Assembly: GCA_036380695.1 (NCBI GenBank)
Contig: DASVEG010000282.1
Coordinates: forward strand, 1 to 25,238
Origin: DASVEG01 sp036380695
GTDB taxonomy: Bacteria; Actinomycetota; Acidimicrobiia; Acidimicrobiales; CADCTF01
DNA length: 25,238 bases
Direction of reading: 5' to 3'
Shown piece after piece: positions 14,091-21,936 of this stretch; position 1 is the first letter of the stretch, and each line of letters begins with the position of its first letter. Below the pieces are notes generated by a model, which worked only from the letters and a program-made list of their open reading frames with translations, did not search any database and was not told where the DNA came from. The translations under genes and the position numbers were made by a program.

Positions 14091-16232
14091 ATGCGTCGCT
14101 TCCCCCGTCCCGTCCGGTCTGCCTCGCTCGCTCTGGTGCTGGGCGGCGCACTGGCGTTCGCCCCGCTTCCCGCCGCCTCCGAACCGGCGCGGTCCGGTGA
14201 GCAGCCGGGTAGCGGCGACGTCGCGCAGCACGCGTCATCGGGCCGGCTCCTCGTTCGGTTCCGGACGCCTGCATCGTCCCGCGCCGCGCACGCCGCGGCC
14301 GGCGGGCGATCGTTGCGGAGGCTCGCAGCCCTCCGGACCGATGTCGTTCAGGTCGGCGACGTTCGCGCCGCGATGGCCGCCTACCGCAGCCGCGCCGACG
14401 TGGAGTCGGTCGAGGTCGACGGCCGCGTGCACGCGACGAACCACGTGCCCGACAACGCCTTCCCGCTCCAGTGGAACCTCAAGGAGCCGTCGACCGACCC
14501 CGGCGGCGCGAACTGGCACCCGATCTACCGGAACGGCCTCGGCGACGGCGTGGTCGTTGCGATCGTCGACACCGGCATCGGCCGCGGCGGCGTCGGCGGT
14601 TACGACGGCTTCGAGCACAGCCTCCTGCCAGGCATCGACCTCGTCACCCGGGGCACGCCGCCAGACGACGACAACGGTCACGGCACGCACATCGCGGGGA
14701 CGATCGCGCAGTTCACCGGCAACGTCGCCACGGGCGAGCCGCGCCTCCACGCGAGCGTCGCAGGCGTGGCCCCGGACGCGCGCCTCATGCCCGTTCGTGT
14801 CCTCGACGACGAGGGATCGGGCTCGGTCTCGGACACCGCCGAAGGGGTCGTCTGGGCCGTCGACCGCGGCGCCAAGATCGTCAACCTCTCGCTCGCGGGC
14901 GACTACTCGAAGACCCTGTGCGACGCGGTCACGTACGCGACGTCGCGTGGTGTCCTCCTCGTCGCCGCCGCGGGCAACGAGTCGGGCGCCGGCTTGCTGC
15001 CGGTCGCGTACCCGGCGGCGTGCCCCGGCGCGGTGGCCGTTGGCGGGCACCGCTGGGACGCGGCTCGCGCCGCGTACTCCAACGGTTCGTGCGAGCTCGC
15101 CATCACCGGGCCGGGCGGCGACCTGTCCGCCGAGGGCCGCGTCGGCAACCCCCAAGATCCGCGCAACGGCGTCTTCCAGGAGTCGTGGGACCCGCTTCGC
15201 GCCGAGTACGCGTTCTTCTACGACTCGGGCACGTCGATGTCGGCGGCCCACGTCGCGGGCGCGGCGGCGATCCTGATGGGGCCACCGCACAACAAGCCGG
15301 CAGGCGAGGTGGTCACGCTGCTGCGTGCCACCGCGCGTGAGGCCGGGGTGGGCGGGCCAGACGTCGAGCACGGCAATGGCGCGCTCGACATCGCCAACGC
15401 GGTGCGCGCCGCGTCCGCCGGCTCGAAGCCCGCTCCGGCGGAGCGCCTCGGTTACTGGATGGTGGCGAGCGACGGCGGGTTGTTCTCCTTCGGCGATGCG
15501 CCGTTCCACGGCTCGGCCGGCGGCACGCGTATCAACTCGCCCATCGTCGGCATGGCGAGGACGCCAACCGGCCGTGGCTACTGGATGGCGGCGGCCGACG
15601 GCGGCGTGTTCGCCTATGGCGACGCAACGTTCTACGGCTCGGCCGGCAGCCTCCCGCTCAAGGCGCCGATCGTCGGCATCGCGCCGTTCCCGAACGGGCG
15701 CGGGTACTGGCTCGTCGCGAGCGACGGCGGCATCTTCACGTACCAGCACGCCGACGAGCCTTCGCGCTTCTACGGGTCGACAGGCGCGATGCCGCTCAAC
15801 AAGCCGATCGTCGGCATGGCGGGCACCCGCACCGGCGACGGCTACTGGCTGGTGGCCAGCGACGGCGGCATCTTCTCGTTCGGCGACGCCTTCTTCCACG
15901 GCTCCACCGGCGCGATGCCGCTCAACAAGCCGATCGTCGCCATCTCCCGCACGCCCACCGGCGCCGGGTACTGGATGGTCGCCACCGACGGCGGGATCTT
16001 CTCGTTCGGCGATGCCGCGTTCCACGGCTCGACCGGGGCCATGCCGCTCAACAAGCCGATCGTCGGCATGGTGCCGACCTGCTTTGGGCGCGGCTACTGG
16101 CTCGTCGCCAGCGACGGCGGCATCTTCTCGTTCGGGGCCGCGCCGTTCCTCGGCTCGACCGGCGGGACGCCGCTCAACAAGCCGATCGTCGGCATCACGC
16201 TCGCCGCCGACCACCGCGCCGCCCAGCTCTGA
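14091..16232 (+). CDS. Secreted S8 subtilisin-like serine protease with six C-terminal repeats
   Basis: This gene encodes 713 aa. A Sec signal peptide (about 1-30: MRRFPRPVRS, then a hydrophobic core to LPAASEP) is followed by an I9-type propeptide region (about 50-118). The catalytic domain (about 120-440) has Asp160 in VVVAIVDTGIG, His197 in DDNGHGTHIAGT, Asn296 in AAAGNESG and Ser382 in SGTSMSAAHVAG, so the triad is complete. Residues 454-713 are six repeats of 42 residues (one of 46) starting GYW[LM]VAxDGGIFSFGDA. It is exported, with the repeats likely forming a propeller that anchors or targets the protease. An open frame back to 13722 is ignored, because the signal peptide begins at ATG 14091, just after a TACGTT -10-like box. 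Confidence 0.95.
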   Translation: MRRFPRPVRSASLALVLGGALAFAPLPAASEPARSGEQPGSGDVAQHASSGRLLVRFRTPASSRAAHAAAGGRSLRRLAALRTDVVQVGDVRAAMAAYRSRADVESVEVDGRVHATNHVPDNAFPLQWNLKEPSTDPGGANWHPIYRNGLGDGVVVAIVDTGIGRGGVGGYDGFEHSLLPGIDLVTRGTPPDDDNGHGTHIAGTIAQFTGNVATGEPRLHASVAGVAPDARLMPVRVLDDEGSGSVSDTAEGVVWAVDRGAKIVNLSLAGDYSKTLCDAVTYATSRGVLLVAAAGNESGAGLLPVAYPAACPGAVAVGGHRWDAARAAYSNGSCELAITGPGGDLSAEGRVGNPQDPRNGVFQESWDPLRAEYAFFYDSGTSMSAAHVAGAAAILMGPPHNKPAGEVVTLLRATAREAGVGGPDVEHGNGALDIANAVRAASAGSKPAPAERLGYWMVASDGGLFSFGDAPFHGSAGGTRINSPIVGMARTPTGRGYWMAAADGGVFAYGDATFYGSAGSLPLKAPIVGIAPFPNGRGYWLVASDGGIFTYQHADEPSRFYGSTGAMPLNKPIVGMAGTRTGDGYWLVASDGGIFSFGDAFFHGSTGAMPLNKPIVAISRTPTGAGYWMVATDGGIFSFGDAAFHGSTGAMPLNKPIVGMVPTCFGRGYWLVASDGGIFSFGAAPFLGSTGGTPLNKPIVGITLAADHRAAQL
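15450..16229 (+). repeat. Six-unit repeat array in the protease gene
   Basis: Units begin at residues 454, 496, 538, 584, 626 and 668, a 42-codon period except the third (46, with a YQHADEPS insertion). At DNA level the segment CTCAACAAGCCGATCGT recurs at 15795, 15921, 16047 and 16173, exactly 126 bp apart. This points to recent unit duplication or gene conversion. Confidence 0.9.
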
Positions 16233-16276
16233 CCGCGACGCGCCGGCCCACCCCTCCGGCTGGCTTTTCCGCAGAA

Positions 16277-16401
16277 GTACCGCGCCGCGCGCGGAGTAGT
16301 GCGAAGAAGCGGTTGTCGGGAGGGCGACGAGCCGGTATCCCGCTGCACAGGCGTAACCGCTCAGTCCGCACTGCCGCGCTGCCGATCTAGACCCCCGGTA
16401 C
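16277..16401 (+). ncRNA. Candidate structured leader upstream of the amidase gene
   Basis: Five inverted repeats are nested inside one another: GTACCG(16277)/CGGTAC(16396), GCGCGG(16289)/CCGCGC(16374), AGTGCG(16298)/CGCACT(16367), AGCGGTT(16308)/AACCGCT(16355) and CGGGA(16317)/TCCCG(16338). Together they could fold into one long interrupted helix ending 39 nt before the TTG start. I recognise no riboswitch class. High GC makes chance stems likely, so confidence is low. Alternatively TACCTT at 16399-16404 is a -10 box and the structure is not transcribed. Confidence 0.3.
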
Positions 16402-16440
16402 CTTGAAGGTTCGGGCGGGCCGAACGAAGCGAGTCGCGTC

Positions 16441-18372
16441 TTGCACTTCCCCCTGACCCCTCGCCGGGTCGTCGTCGCCGTGATCGTCGTGCTCTGCGCG
16501 ACGGTGCTCCCCGTTCGCACGAGCTGGGGCGCGCCGGTCGTGCGCGTCGACGAGGTGGACGCCGCGCCCGGAGCCACCGTCGACCTCGGCTACCCGTCGT
16601 CGCACCTCGGCGTGCGCTGGCAGGGGGAAGAGACCGACGTGATCGCGCTGCGTTGGCGATCGACGCCGACGGAGGCGTGGCGGCCATGGGAGACGGTCGA
16701 GGTCGCGCACGACCTCGGCGACGAGGCGCGCGGCATCCACCTGTCCGGGCTGCTCGTGGCGAAGGACGCTCGCGAGGCGCAGGTTCGCGTCGTCGACGGC
16801 GCGCCCAGCGAGCTGGAGGTCGTCGCCATCGACACCGCCAACGGCCCGCGCCGACTCGTCGTCGAGCGGGCGGCGACGTCGACCGCGAGCGCGTCGGTCA
16901 CCGACCCGAAGGTGTCGCCGCCGGCCATCGTCCGGCGCAGCGAGTGGGGCGCGGACGAGTCGATCCGCGGCAACGAGCCCCCGTCGTTCGCCCCGATCAC
17001 ACGCATGGCGGTGCACCACACCGCGGGCGGCGAAGGGCCGGATCCGGCCGCGACCATCAGGGCGATCTACGCCTACCACACGAGGGTGAACGGCTGGAAC
17101 GACATCGGCTACAACTTCCTCGTCGACTCCCGGGGCCGCGTGTACGAGGGCAGGTACAGCCGCCAGTACGCCCCCGGCGAGACCGTCACCGGCGAAGACG
17201 TGAAGGGCCACGGCGTCGTCGGCGCGCACGTCGCCGGCAACAACACCGGCACGGTCGGCGTGTCGTTGCTCGGCGACTTCACCGGCGCGACACCGACCCG
17301 CGCGTCCATCAACGCGCTCGAGCACGTGCTCGCGTGGAAGGCCGATCGTCACGACGTCAACCTGCTCGGGCAGGTCAACTGGTCGAACGGCCCTGGGCCG
17401 GTCGTGGTCGGCCACCGCGACGTCGGCGAGACCGCGTGCCCTGGCGGGCGCCTCTACGAGTGGCTGCCGGCGATCCGCTGGGAGTCGAACCACCTCGCCG
17501 CGTCCGCACGAACGCGCCAGCCCACGACCGGTTACTGGACGTTGGGGCGCGACGGCGCGATCTACTCGTTCGGCAACGCCCCGTACCTCGGCGGCGCCGG
17601 CGCGGTACCCGCCCCGGTGATGTCGATGGCGTCGACCCCGAGCGGCAACGGGTACTGGCTGCTGTCCGCGAACGGGCGGGTCAGCGCGTTCGGCGACGCC
17701 GGCTTCCACGGGTCGACGGAGGGCATGCGGCTCAACGGCGCGGTCGTGCGCCTCGAGCCGACGCCGACCGGCCGCGGCTACTGGGTCCTCGGCGCCGATG
17801 GTGGCGTGTTCTCGTTCGGCGACGCCGCCTTCTTCGGTTCGACGGGCTCGCAACGACTCAACTCGCCCATCATCTCGATGGCGTCGACGGTGACCGGTCG
17901 CGGCTACTGGCTGCTCGCCGGCGACGGTGGCGTGTTCACGTTCGGCGACGCGCCGTTCCACGGGTCGACCGGGTCGATGCGCCTCAACGCGCCAGTCGTG
18001 TCGATGGCGCCGCGGCCCGACGGTCGCGGGTACTGGTTGCAGGCGTCCGACGGCGGCATCTTCACGTTCGGCCCGCTGCCGTTCTACGGGAGCGTGCCGG
18101 GGCTCCGGTTGTCGGGCACGGCCAAGACCGTGCAGATCCGCATCACGCCGACGGGCGAGGGCTACTACGTGATGGGCGCGGACGGCGGCATCTTCACGTT
18201 CGGCGATGCGAGGTTCCACGGCGCGAAGCCGGGCATGAGCGGCGCCGCACCTGCCATCGACATCGCGTTGAAGAACGCACCGCCGCCAGCGACGCCCCCG
18301 CCGCCGACCACCACGACCACGCCGCCGGCGACGACCACGACGACGTCGACCACCGCGTTGCTGCCGGGTTAG
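16441..18372 (+). CDS. Secreted PGRP-type N-acetylmuramoyl-L-alanine amidase with six repeats
   Basis: This gene encodes 643 aa from TTG 16441. Upstream codons contain no other start, and the signal peptide (RRVVVAVIVVLCATVLPV, cleavage near SWGA) begins right after it. Residues 32-145 form a beta-rich region. The PGRP/Amidase_2 domain spans about 160-345. It has RRSEWGADESIRG, zinc ligands H192 (VHHTAG), H325 (VGHRDVG) and C333 (TACPGG), and Tyr224 in IGYNFLVD. These match catalytically active amidases that cut the stem peptide from muramic acid. Repeats (364-613) comprise six units of 40-44 residues, followed by a Pro/Thr-rich tail (614-643). It is an exported wall hydrolase. It is convergent with the SpoIID-like gene, and the two stops overlap by 4 nt. 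Confidence 0.94.
   Translation: MHFPLTPRRVVVAVIVVLCATVLPVRTSWGAPVVRVDEVDAAPGATVDLGYPSSHLGVRWQGEETDVIALRWRSTPTEAWRPWETVEVAHDLGDEARGIHLSGLLVAKDAREAQVRVVDGAPSELEVVAIDTANGPRRLVVERAATSTASASVTDPKVSPPAIVRRSEWGADESIRGNEPPSFAPITRMAVHHTAGGEGPDPAATIRAIYAYHTRVNGWNDIGYNFLVDSRGRVYEGRYSRQYAPGETVTGEDVKGHGVVGAHVAGNNTGTVGVSLLGDFTGATPTRASINALEHVLAWKADRHDVNLLGQVNWSNGPGPVVVGHRDVGETACPGGRLYEWLPAIRWESNHLAASARTRQPTTGYWTLGRDGAIYSFGNAPYLGGAGAVPAPVMSMASTPSGNGYWLLSANGRVSAFGDAGFHGSTEGMRLNGAVVRLEPTPTGRGYWVLGADGGVFSFGDAAFFGSTGSQRLNSPIISMASTVTGRGYWLLAGDGGVFTFGDAPFHGSTGSMRLNAPVVSMAPRPDGRGYWLQASDGGIFTFGPLPFYGSVPGLRLSGTAKTVQIRITPTGEGYYVMGADGGIFTFGDARFHGAKPGMSGAAPAIDIALKNAPPPATPPPPTTTTTPPATTTTTSTTALLPG
17530..18279 (+). repeat. 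Six-unit repeat array in the amidase gene
   Basis: Six units (residues 364-403, 404-445, 446-487, 488-529, 530-573, 574-613) each begin GYW or GYY and carry xxDGGxFxFGDAxFxGS. The first unit is variant (RDGAIYSFGNAPYLGG) and the last ends in GAKPGMSG. A low-complexity Pro/Thr coding tail follows to 18357. Confidence 0.9.
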
Positions 18373-20342
18373 CTCGTCGGGACGGCGCCCGCCCCGACCG
18401 TGGGGCTGGGGCCGGCACCGACGTCGCGCGGACCACCCGCCGACGGGGCGTCGCCGAAGCCGTAGACGCGGCCTTCCGCGGTGACGATGAGGTAGCCCTG
18501 GCCGCTCGGGCTGGGGAGCATCTCCACCGCGGTCTCGCGCACGCCGCGACCGGGCAGCGAGCCCAGGAACGGCGCGTCGCCGAAGGTGAAGATGCCGCCG
18601 TCGCGCGCGACCAACCAGTACCCGTTGCCGCTCGGCGTGGCCGCCATCGCGAACACCGGCAGGTTCAGCCGCATGCCACCGGTCGACCCCTTGAACGCCG
18701 CGTTGCCGAAGGTGAAGATGCCGCCGTCGGTCGCGACCATCCAGTAGCCACCGCCCGTGTTGGTCGGGAACATGCCGACGACCGGCGCGTTGAGGGCCAT
18801 CGAGCCGGTCGACCCGTGGAAGCTCGCGTCGCCGAAGCTGAAGATGCCGCCGTCCGCGGCGACGAGCCAGTAGCCGTTGCGCGTCGGCGTCGCCTCCATG
18901 CCCACGACCGGTGAGTTCAGGCGCTTGCCGCCCATCGAGCCGTGGAAGTCGACGTCGAAGCTGAACACGCCGCCGTCCTCGCCCAGGATCCAGTAGCCGC
19001 CGTGGCCCTCGGTGATGTCCTTCACCGGCGTGCGCACGCCGATGCCTGGCAGCGACCCGTGGAACTGCGCGCCGTTGAACGAGAACACGCCGCCGTCGCG
19101 GGTGACCACGTGGTACGGGAACGCGCCGCTGTTCGAGACGGTGAACCAGTCGGACTTCAAGCCGAAGTCCTGCCGGAACTTGTCGCCGCTGATGGTGACG
19201 CCGCCACCCGAGAACGAGAGGCGCATGCTGGTGACGCGGCCGCCGTCCTCGCCGAGGCCGTTGCGGGCGAGGATCTCGATGTTCGACAGCGAGCCCTTGC
19301 CGTACTTCGCCTCGATGTTGGTGACGGGGATCGACGTGCGCCAGGTGTGGTTCGGGTTCGAGACCGTCGTGTCGCCCGCGTCAGGCACGGCCGGGAAGGT
19401 GCCGCCCGCGGTCCAGCCTCCCGTCGACGACGAGAACTCGGTGCGGGCGATGGCGCCGCTCGACATGTGCCGCACGAGGCCACCGGTCTCGGCGATCGCC
19501 TGGTTCGTGTTCGAGCTCTCCGACACCGTCGACCCGTTGATGGTCTGCGAGATGCCGGCGTATACCTGGCAGGAGATCGTGTCGCACGTCTTGGCGACGC
19601 CCGGCCAGCGGTCTTCGGCCGCGGCGTAGGAGCGGGCCGCGACCGACTGCGCCCGCAGCGCGTGCATGCCTGCGTTGTCGTCGCCGCTGCGGTCGAGGCT
19701 GCCCCACGACGCAGGCGACTCGCGCGGCACGACGCCGCGGAGGTAGTCGCCCATGGCGAGGTCGTTGACGGTGACCTGCTGACCGTCGACGTCGTCGGCC
19801 CTGACCGTGCCCCGCACGTTGCGCGTGCCGTTCGACAGGCAGATCGTGAGGGAAGCGCCAGCGGCCGGCGACAGCCGGACGAAGCCGGCGGACTTGACCC
19901 CTCGTGACGTCCACGGCTGACCGGCGCACGTGTTGCCCGTGAACAGCTCCCACGCGCCGCCCGACGTGCGGCGGACGAGAGCGGCGTTGACCTCGCCGAC
20001 CTCGGGCCACTGCTCGACGGTGAGCGGGCCGGTGACGATGGTGTCGGTGGCGTTGCGGTCCATCACCCGAACGCTGATGCCGTAGCCGCCGTCGCCGCCC
20101 GGCAGCGAGCCCATCGTGGTGTTCGAGTAGTAGTGGCCGAGGATCTGCTCGTACGACCAGCCGTGGTCGATGGCGTAGCCGAGGGCACCGTACTGGCCCA
20201 TGCCCCTTCCGTGTCCCCATCCGTGGCCGACCAGCTCGACGCGGTCGGCGGGGTAGGCGGTGGCGGGCGGGGCGGGGGCAACGAGGAGAGCCGCGGCGAG
20301 CGTCGCAAGAGCCGCGACCAGGCAGGAGCGTCGCTTGGTCAC
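18369..20342 (-). CDS. Secreted SpoIID/LytB-domain protein with six repeats
   Basis: This gene encodes 657 aa from GTG 20342; a TACGCT -10-like box lies 9 nt upstream. The signal peptide covers about 1-29 (RRSCLVAALATLAAALLVAP, cleavage near ATAYP). SpoIID/LytB elements follow: GHGWGHGRGMGQYGALGYA (39-57), YLRGVVPRESPASWG (200-214), ALRAQSVAARSYAAAEDRW (228-246), CQVYAGISQ and FSSSTGGWTAGG. The glycine/histidine motif usually closes the SpoIID domain but here it opens it, a permuted order. SpoIID proteins cleave glycan strands and LytB relatives stimulate amidases, so cooperation with the neighbouring PGRP amidase is plausible (inference). Residues 408-657 hold six repeats. It is exported and probably wall-associated. 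Confidence 0.93.
   Translation of the reverse strand: MTKRRSCLVAALATLAAALLVAPAPPATAYPADRVELVGHGWGHGRGMGQYGALGYAIDHGWSYEQILGHYYSNTTMGSLPGGDGGYGISVRVMDRNATDTIVTGPLTVEQWPEVGEVNAALVRRTSGGAWELFTGNTCAGQPWTSRGVKSAGFVRLSPAAGASLTICLSNGTRNVRGTVRADDVDGQQVTVNDLAMGDYLRGVVPRESPASWGSLDRSGDDNAGMHALRAQSVAARSYAAAEDRWPGVAKTCDTISCQVYAGISQTINGSTVSESSNTNQAIAETGGLVRHMSSGAIARTEFSSSTGGWTAGGTFPAVPDAGDTTVSNPNHTWRTSIPVTNIEAKYGKGSLSNIEILARNGLGEDGGRVTSMRLSFSGGGVTISGDKFRQDFGLKSDWFTVSNSGAFPYHVVTRDGGVFSFNGAQFHGSLPGIGVRTPVKDITEGHGGYWILGEDGGVFSFDVDFHGSMGGKRLNSPVVGMEATPTRNGYWLVAADGGIFSFGDASFHGSTGSMALNAPVVGMFPTNTGGGYWMVATDGGIFTFGNAAFKGSTGGMRLNLPVFAMAATPSGNGYWLVARDGGIFTFGDAPFLGSLPGRGVRETAVEMLPSPSGQGYLIVTAEGRVYGFGDAPSAGGPRDVGAGPSPTVGAGAVPTS
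18372..19121 (-). repeat. Six-unit repeat array in the SpoIID-like gene
   Basis: Units start FPYHVVTRDGGVFSF, GYWILGEDGGVFSF, GYWLVAADGGIFSF, GYWMVATDGGIFTF, GYWLVARDGGIFTF and GYLIVTAEGRVYGF. The first and last are the most divergent, as at the closing blade of a propeller. Spacing is about 41-42 residues. Confidence 0.88.
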
Positions 20343-20351
20343 GGGGACGAC

Positions 20352-20357
20352 AGCGTA
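20352..20357 (-). promoter_or_regulatory. Putative -10 box of the SpoIID-like gene
   Basis: The minus strand reads GTACGCTG, with TACGCT ending 9 nt before GTG 20342. A good Shine-Dalgarno-like AGGAGG lies too far upstream to serve this start. This favours a leaderless transcript. Confidence 0.4.
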
Positions 20358-20421
20358 CGGGAACCTCCTGCCGAACCAGGATCATCCCCGTTCACCTCCC
20401 CAGACGCGTTCTGGGGGGCGA

Positions 20422-21735
20422 CTACTTGCGGACGGCTTGGACGTCCCTGGCGACGATGCCGAGGGACGACGGCTCCCCGAGGTACGGGGCGTCGCCGAAG
20501 GAGAACACCCGGCCGCGGTCGGACACGATGTAGTACCCGGCACCGGCGATGGTGGGCGAGATCTGCACGCCGGTGACCGTGCCGCACAGGCCGAGGCCAG
20601 GGACCGACCCGTAGAACGGGGCGTCGCCGAACGAGAAGATGCCGCCGTCGGCGCCGAGGATCCAGTAGCCGGAGCCCTTGACCGTCCTGGCCATCGAGAT
20701 GCCCGTGGCCCGCACGCCGAGGCCCGGCACCGAGCCGAAGAACGAGGCGTCGCCGAACGAGAAGATGCCGCCGTCGGCCCCGAGGATCCAGTAGCCCTTG
20801 CCGCTGGGCGTCGGGACCAGGCGCACCGCACGGTTGCGCACGCCGATGCCAGGGAGCGACCCGTAGAAGCCGGCGTCGCCGAACGAGAAGATGCCGCCGT
20901 CGGCCCCGAGGATCCAGTAGCCCTTGCCGGTCGGCGTGGGCTTCAGGTCGATGGCCGTCACCGGAACGCCGAGGCGAAGGCCGGGCACCGAGCCGTAGAA
21001 GGCGGCGTCGCCGAACGAGAAGATGCCGCCGTCCCTGCCGGCGATCCAGTAGCCGGAGTGGCTAGGCGTGAGGGTCATCAGCACGGCGTCGATGCGCAGG
21101 CCGAGCTGGGGCACGCCGCCCTTGTAGGGGGCGTTGCCGTAGGCGAAGATCGCCCCGTCGGAGCCGAGCACGTAGTAGCCGGTCGCGCCGGTCTTCGTCG
21201 CCGGCTGGGGCGGGTTCTGGTTCGGGCCGCAGCCGCCGCCGGCCGCCGTCCCCGTCGACACCGTGACGACGTCCGTCCTCACGATCGAGCTCTTGATGAA
21301 GTCGACCGTCACCCACATGCGGCCCTGGGCGTCGCGATCGACGCCGACGCCGATCTGGTTGAAGTCGCCGAGGATGTTGGCCCGGTGACCCGTCGACTCC
21401 ATGAACGCGCGGTGCAGCCCGTCGACCGTCGAACCGAAGCCGACGTTCTCGCCGAACCGCAACCAGTCCGACGGCAGCTGCGAGGCGAGGTTCGGGTTGT
21501 GCACCAGGCCCCCAGTCCCCATCATCACGACGTTCCAGCCCCTGGCGACCGACACCAGCTCGCCGCGGATCGACAGCTCGCCCATGCCCTTGGCGCGGCG
21601 CTCCACGTTGATCAGATCGACGAACTGGCGCTCTGCGGTGTCGTCCGCGGCGCTCGCGGGCGACGCGACGCCCACCACCAGCCCCAGCACGGCGAGAACG
21701 AACGCGAGCAGGCTGCCAACCACCCTCCGTTGCAT
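20422..21735 (-). CDS. Secreted CAP/SCP-domain protein with six repeats
   Basis: This gene encodes 437 aa from ATG 21735. The signal peptide covers residues 1-30 (RRVVGSLLAFVLAVLGLVVG, cleavage after SPASA). The CAP domain spans about 33-155. It has INVERRAKGMGELSI, LVHNPNL with H79, FGENVGFG with E97, FMESTGHRANILGDF with H117, and IGVGV. These are the conserved cavity His/Glu residues of bacterial SCP-like proteins, whose biochemical role is mostly unsettled. A short Gly/Pro/Thr linker (160-185) leads to six repeats (186-437). It follows the same plan as the three preceding secreted proteins. It is a separate gene from the SpoIID-like one (79 nt gap), same strand. Confidence 0.94.
   Translation of the reverse strand: MQRRVVGSLLAFVLAVLGLVVGVASPASAADDTAERQFVDLINVERRAKGMGELSIRGELVSVARGWNVVMMGTGGLVHNPNLASQLPSDWLRFGENVGFGSTVDGLHRAFMESTGHRANILGDFNQIGVGVDRDAQGRMWVTVDFIKSSIVRTDVVTVSTGTAAGGGCGPNQNPPQPATKTGATGYYVLGSDGAIFAYGNAPYKGGVPQLGLRIDAVLMTLTPSHSGYWIAGRDGGIFSFGDAAFYGSVPGLRLGVPVTAIDLKPTPTGKGYWILGADGGIFSFGDAGFYGSLPGIGVRNRAVRLVPTPSGKGYWILGADGGIFSFGDASFFGSVPGLGVRATGISMARTVKGSGYWILGADGGIFSFGDAPFYGSVPGLGLCGTVTGVQISPTIAGAGYYIVSDRGRVFSFGDAPYLGEPSSLGIVARDVQAVRK
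20425..21180 (-). repeat. Six-unit repeat array in the CAP gene
   Basis: Units start GYYVLGSDGAIFAYGNA, GYWIAGRDGGIFSFGDA, three times GYWILGADGGIFSFGDA, and GYYIVSDRGRVFSFGDA. The DNA segment GCGTCGCCGAACGAGAAGAT recurs at 20621, 20747 and 20873 (126-bp period) and at 21005 (132 bp, a 44-residue unit). Confidence 0.9.
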
Positions 21736-21755
21736 GCCTGGTGTCTCGACACCAC

Positions 21756-21877
21756 GGTGAGTGGCCTTGAGCCGCTGTCACCGTTCACTTGGGCCCCATT
21801 TGGCCTAGCTGAGGGTTCACGGTGTGTGGTGATCTCACCCTCAACCGGAGGTCGAGCCCGCGCCGGCGGCCACTACC
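21756..21877 (-). ncRNA. Candidate structured leader of the CAP gene
   Basis: On the minus strand AGTGGCC pairs with GGCCACT (plus 21868-21874 with 21760-21766), extended by GGT/ACC across a 1-nt bulge. Inside is a hairpin TGAGGGT...ACCCTCA with an inner TCAC/GTGA. A further 7-2-7 hairpin (21739-21754) lies just before the ATG. A multibranched 5' leader is possible; no known riboswitch recognised. Confidence 0.25.
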
Positions 21878-21886
21878 CCGCGTTCC

Positions 21887-21925
21887 GGAGGCAATAGGGG
21901 CGGTACCACCGCTCCTATTGCCTCC
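21887..21925. repeat. 18-bp hairpin directly upstream of cofD
   Basis: Arms 21887-21904 and 21908-21925 pair around the loop ACC with one mismatch (a G-U wobble in plus-strand RNA). It ends 11 nt before the cofD GTG. It lies between divergent genes, so it is not an obvious terminator. It could be an operator or a translation-masking leader. A three-codon frame (ATG GCG GGG TGA, 21929-21940) overlaps the cofD start. Confidence 0.7.
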
Positions 21926-21936
21926 ACAATGGCGGG

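Noticed and set aside
15450..16229. Regular 126-bp repeats as a possible CRISPR array
   Set aside because: The repeats are in frame, encode conserved 42-residue protein units within one gene, and have no unique spacers between identical short repeats.
16277..16401. c-di-AMP riboswitch call for the amidase leader
   Set aside because: The nested stems are visible, but I could not find the conserved sequence elements of that class, so only an unnamed structure is reported.
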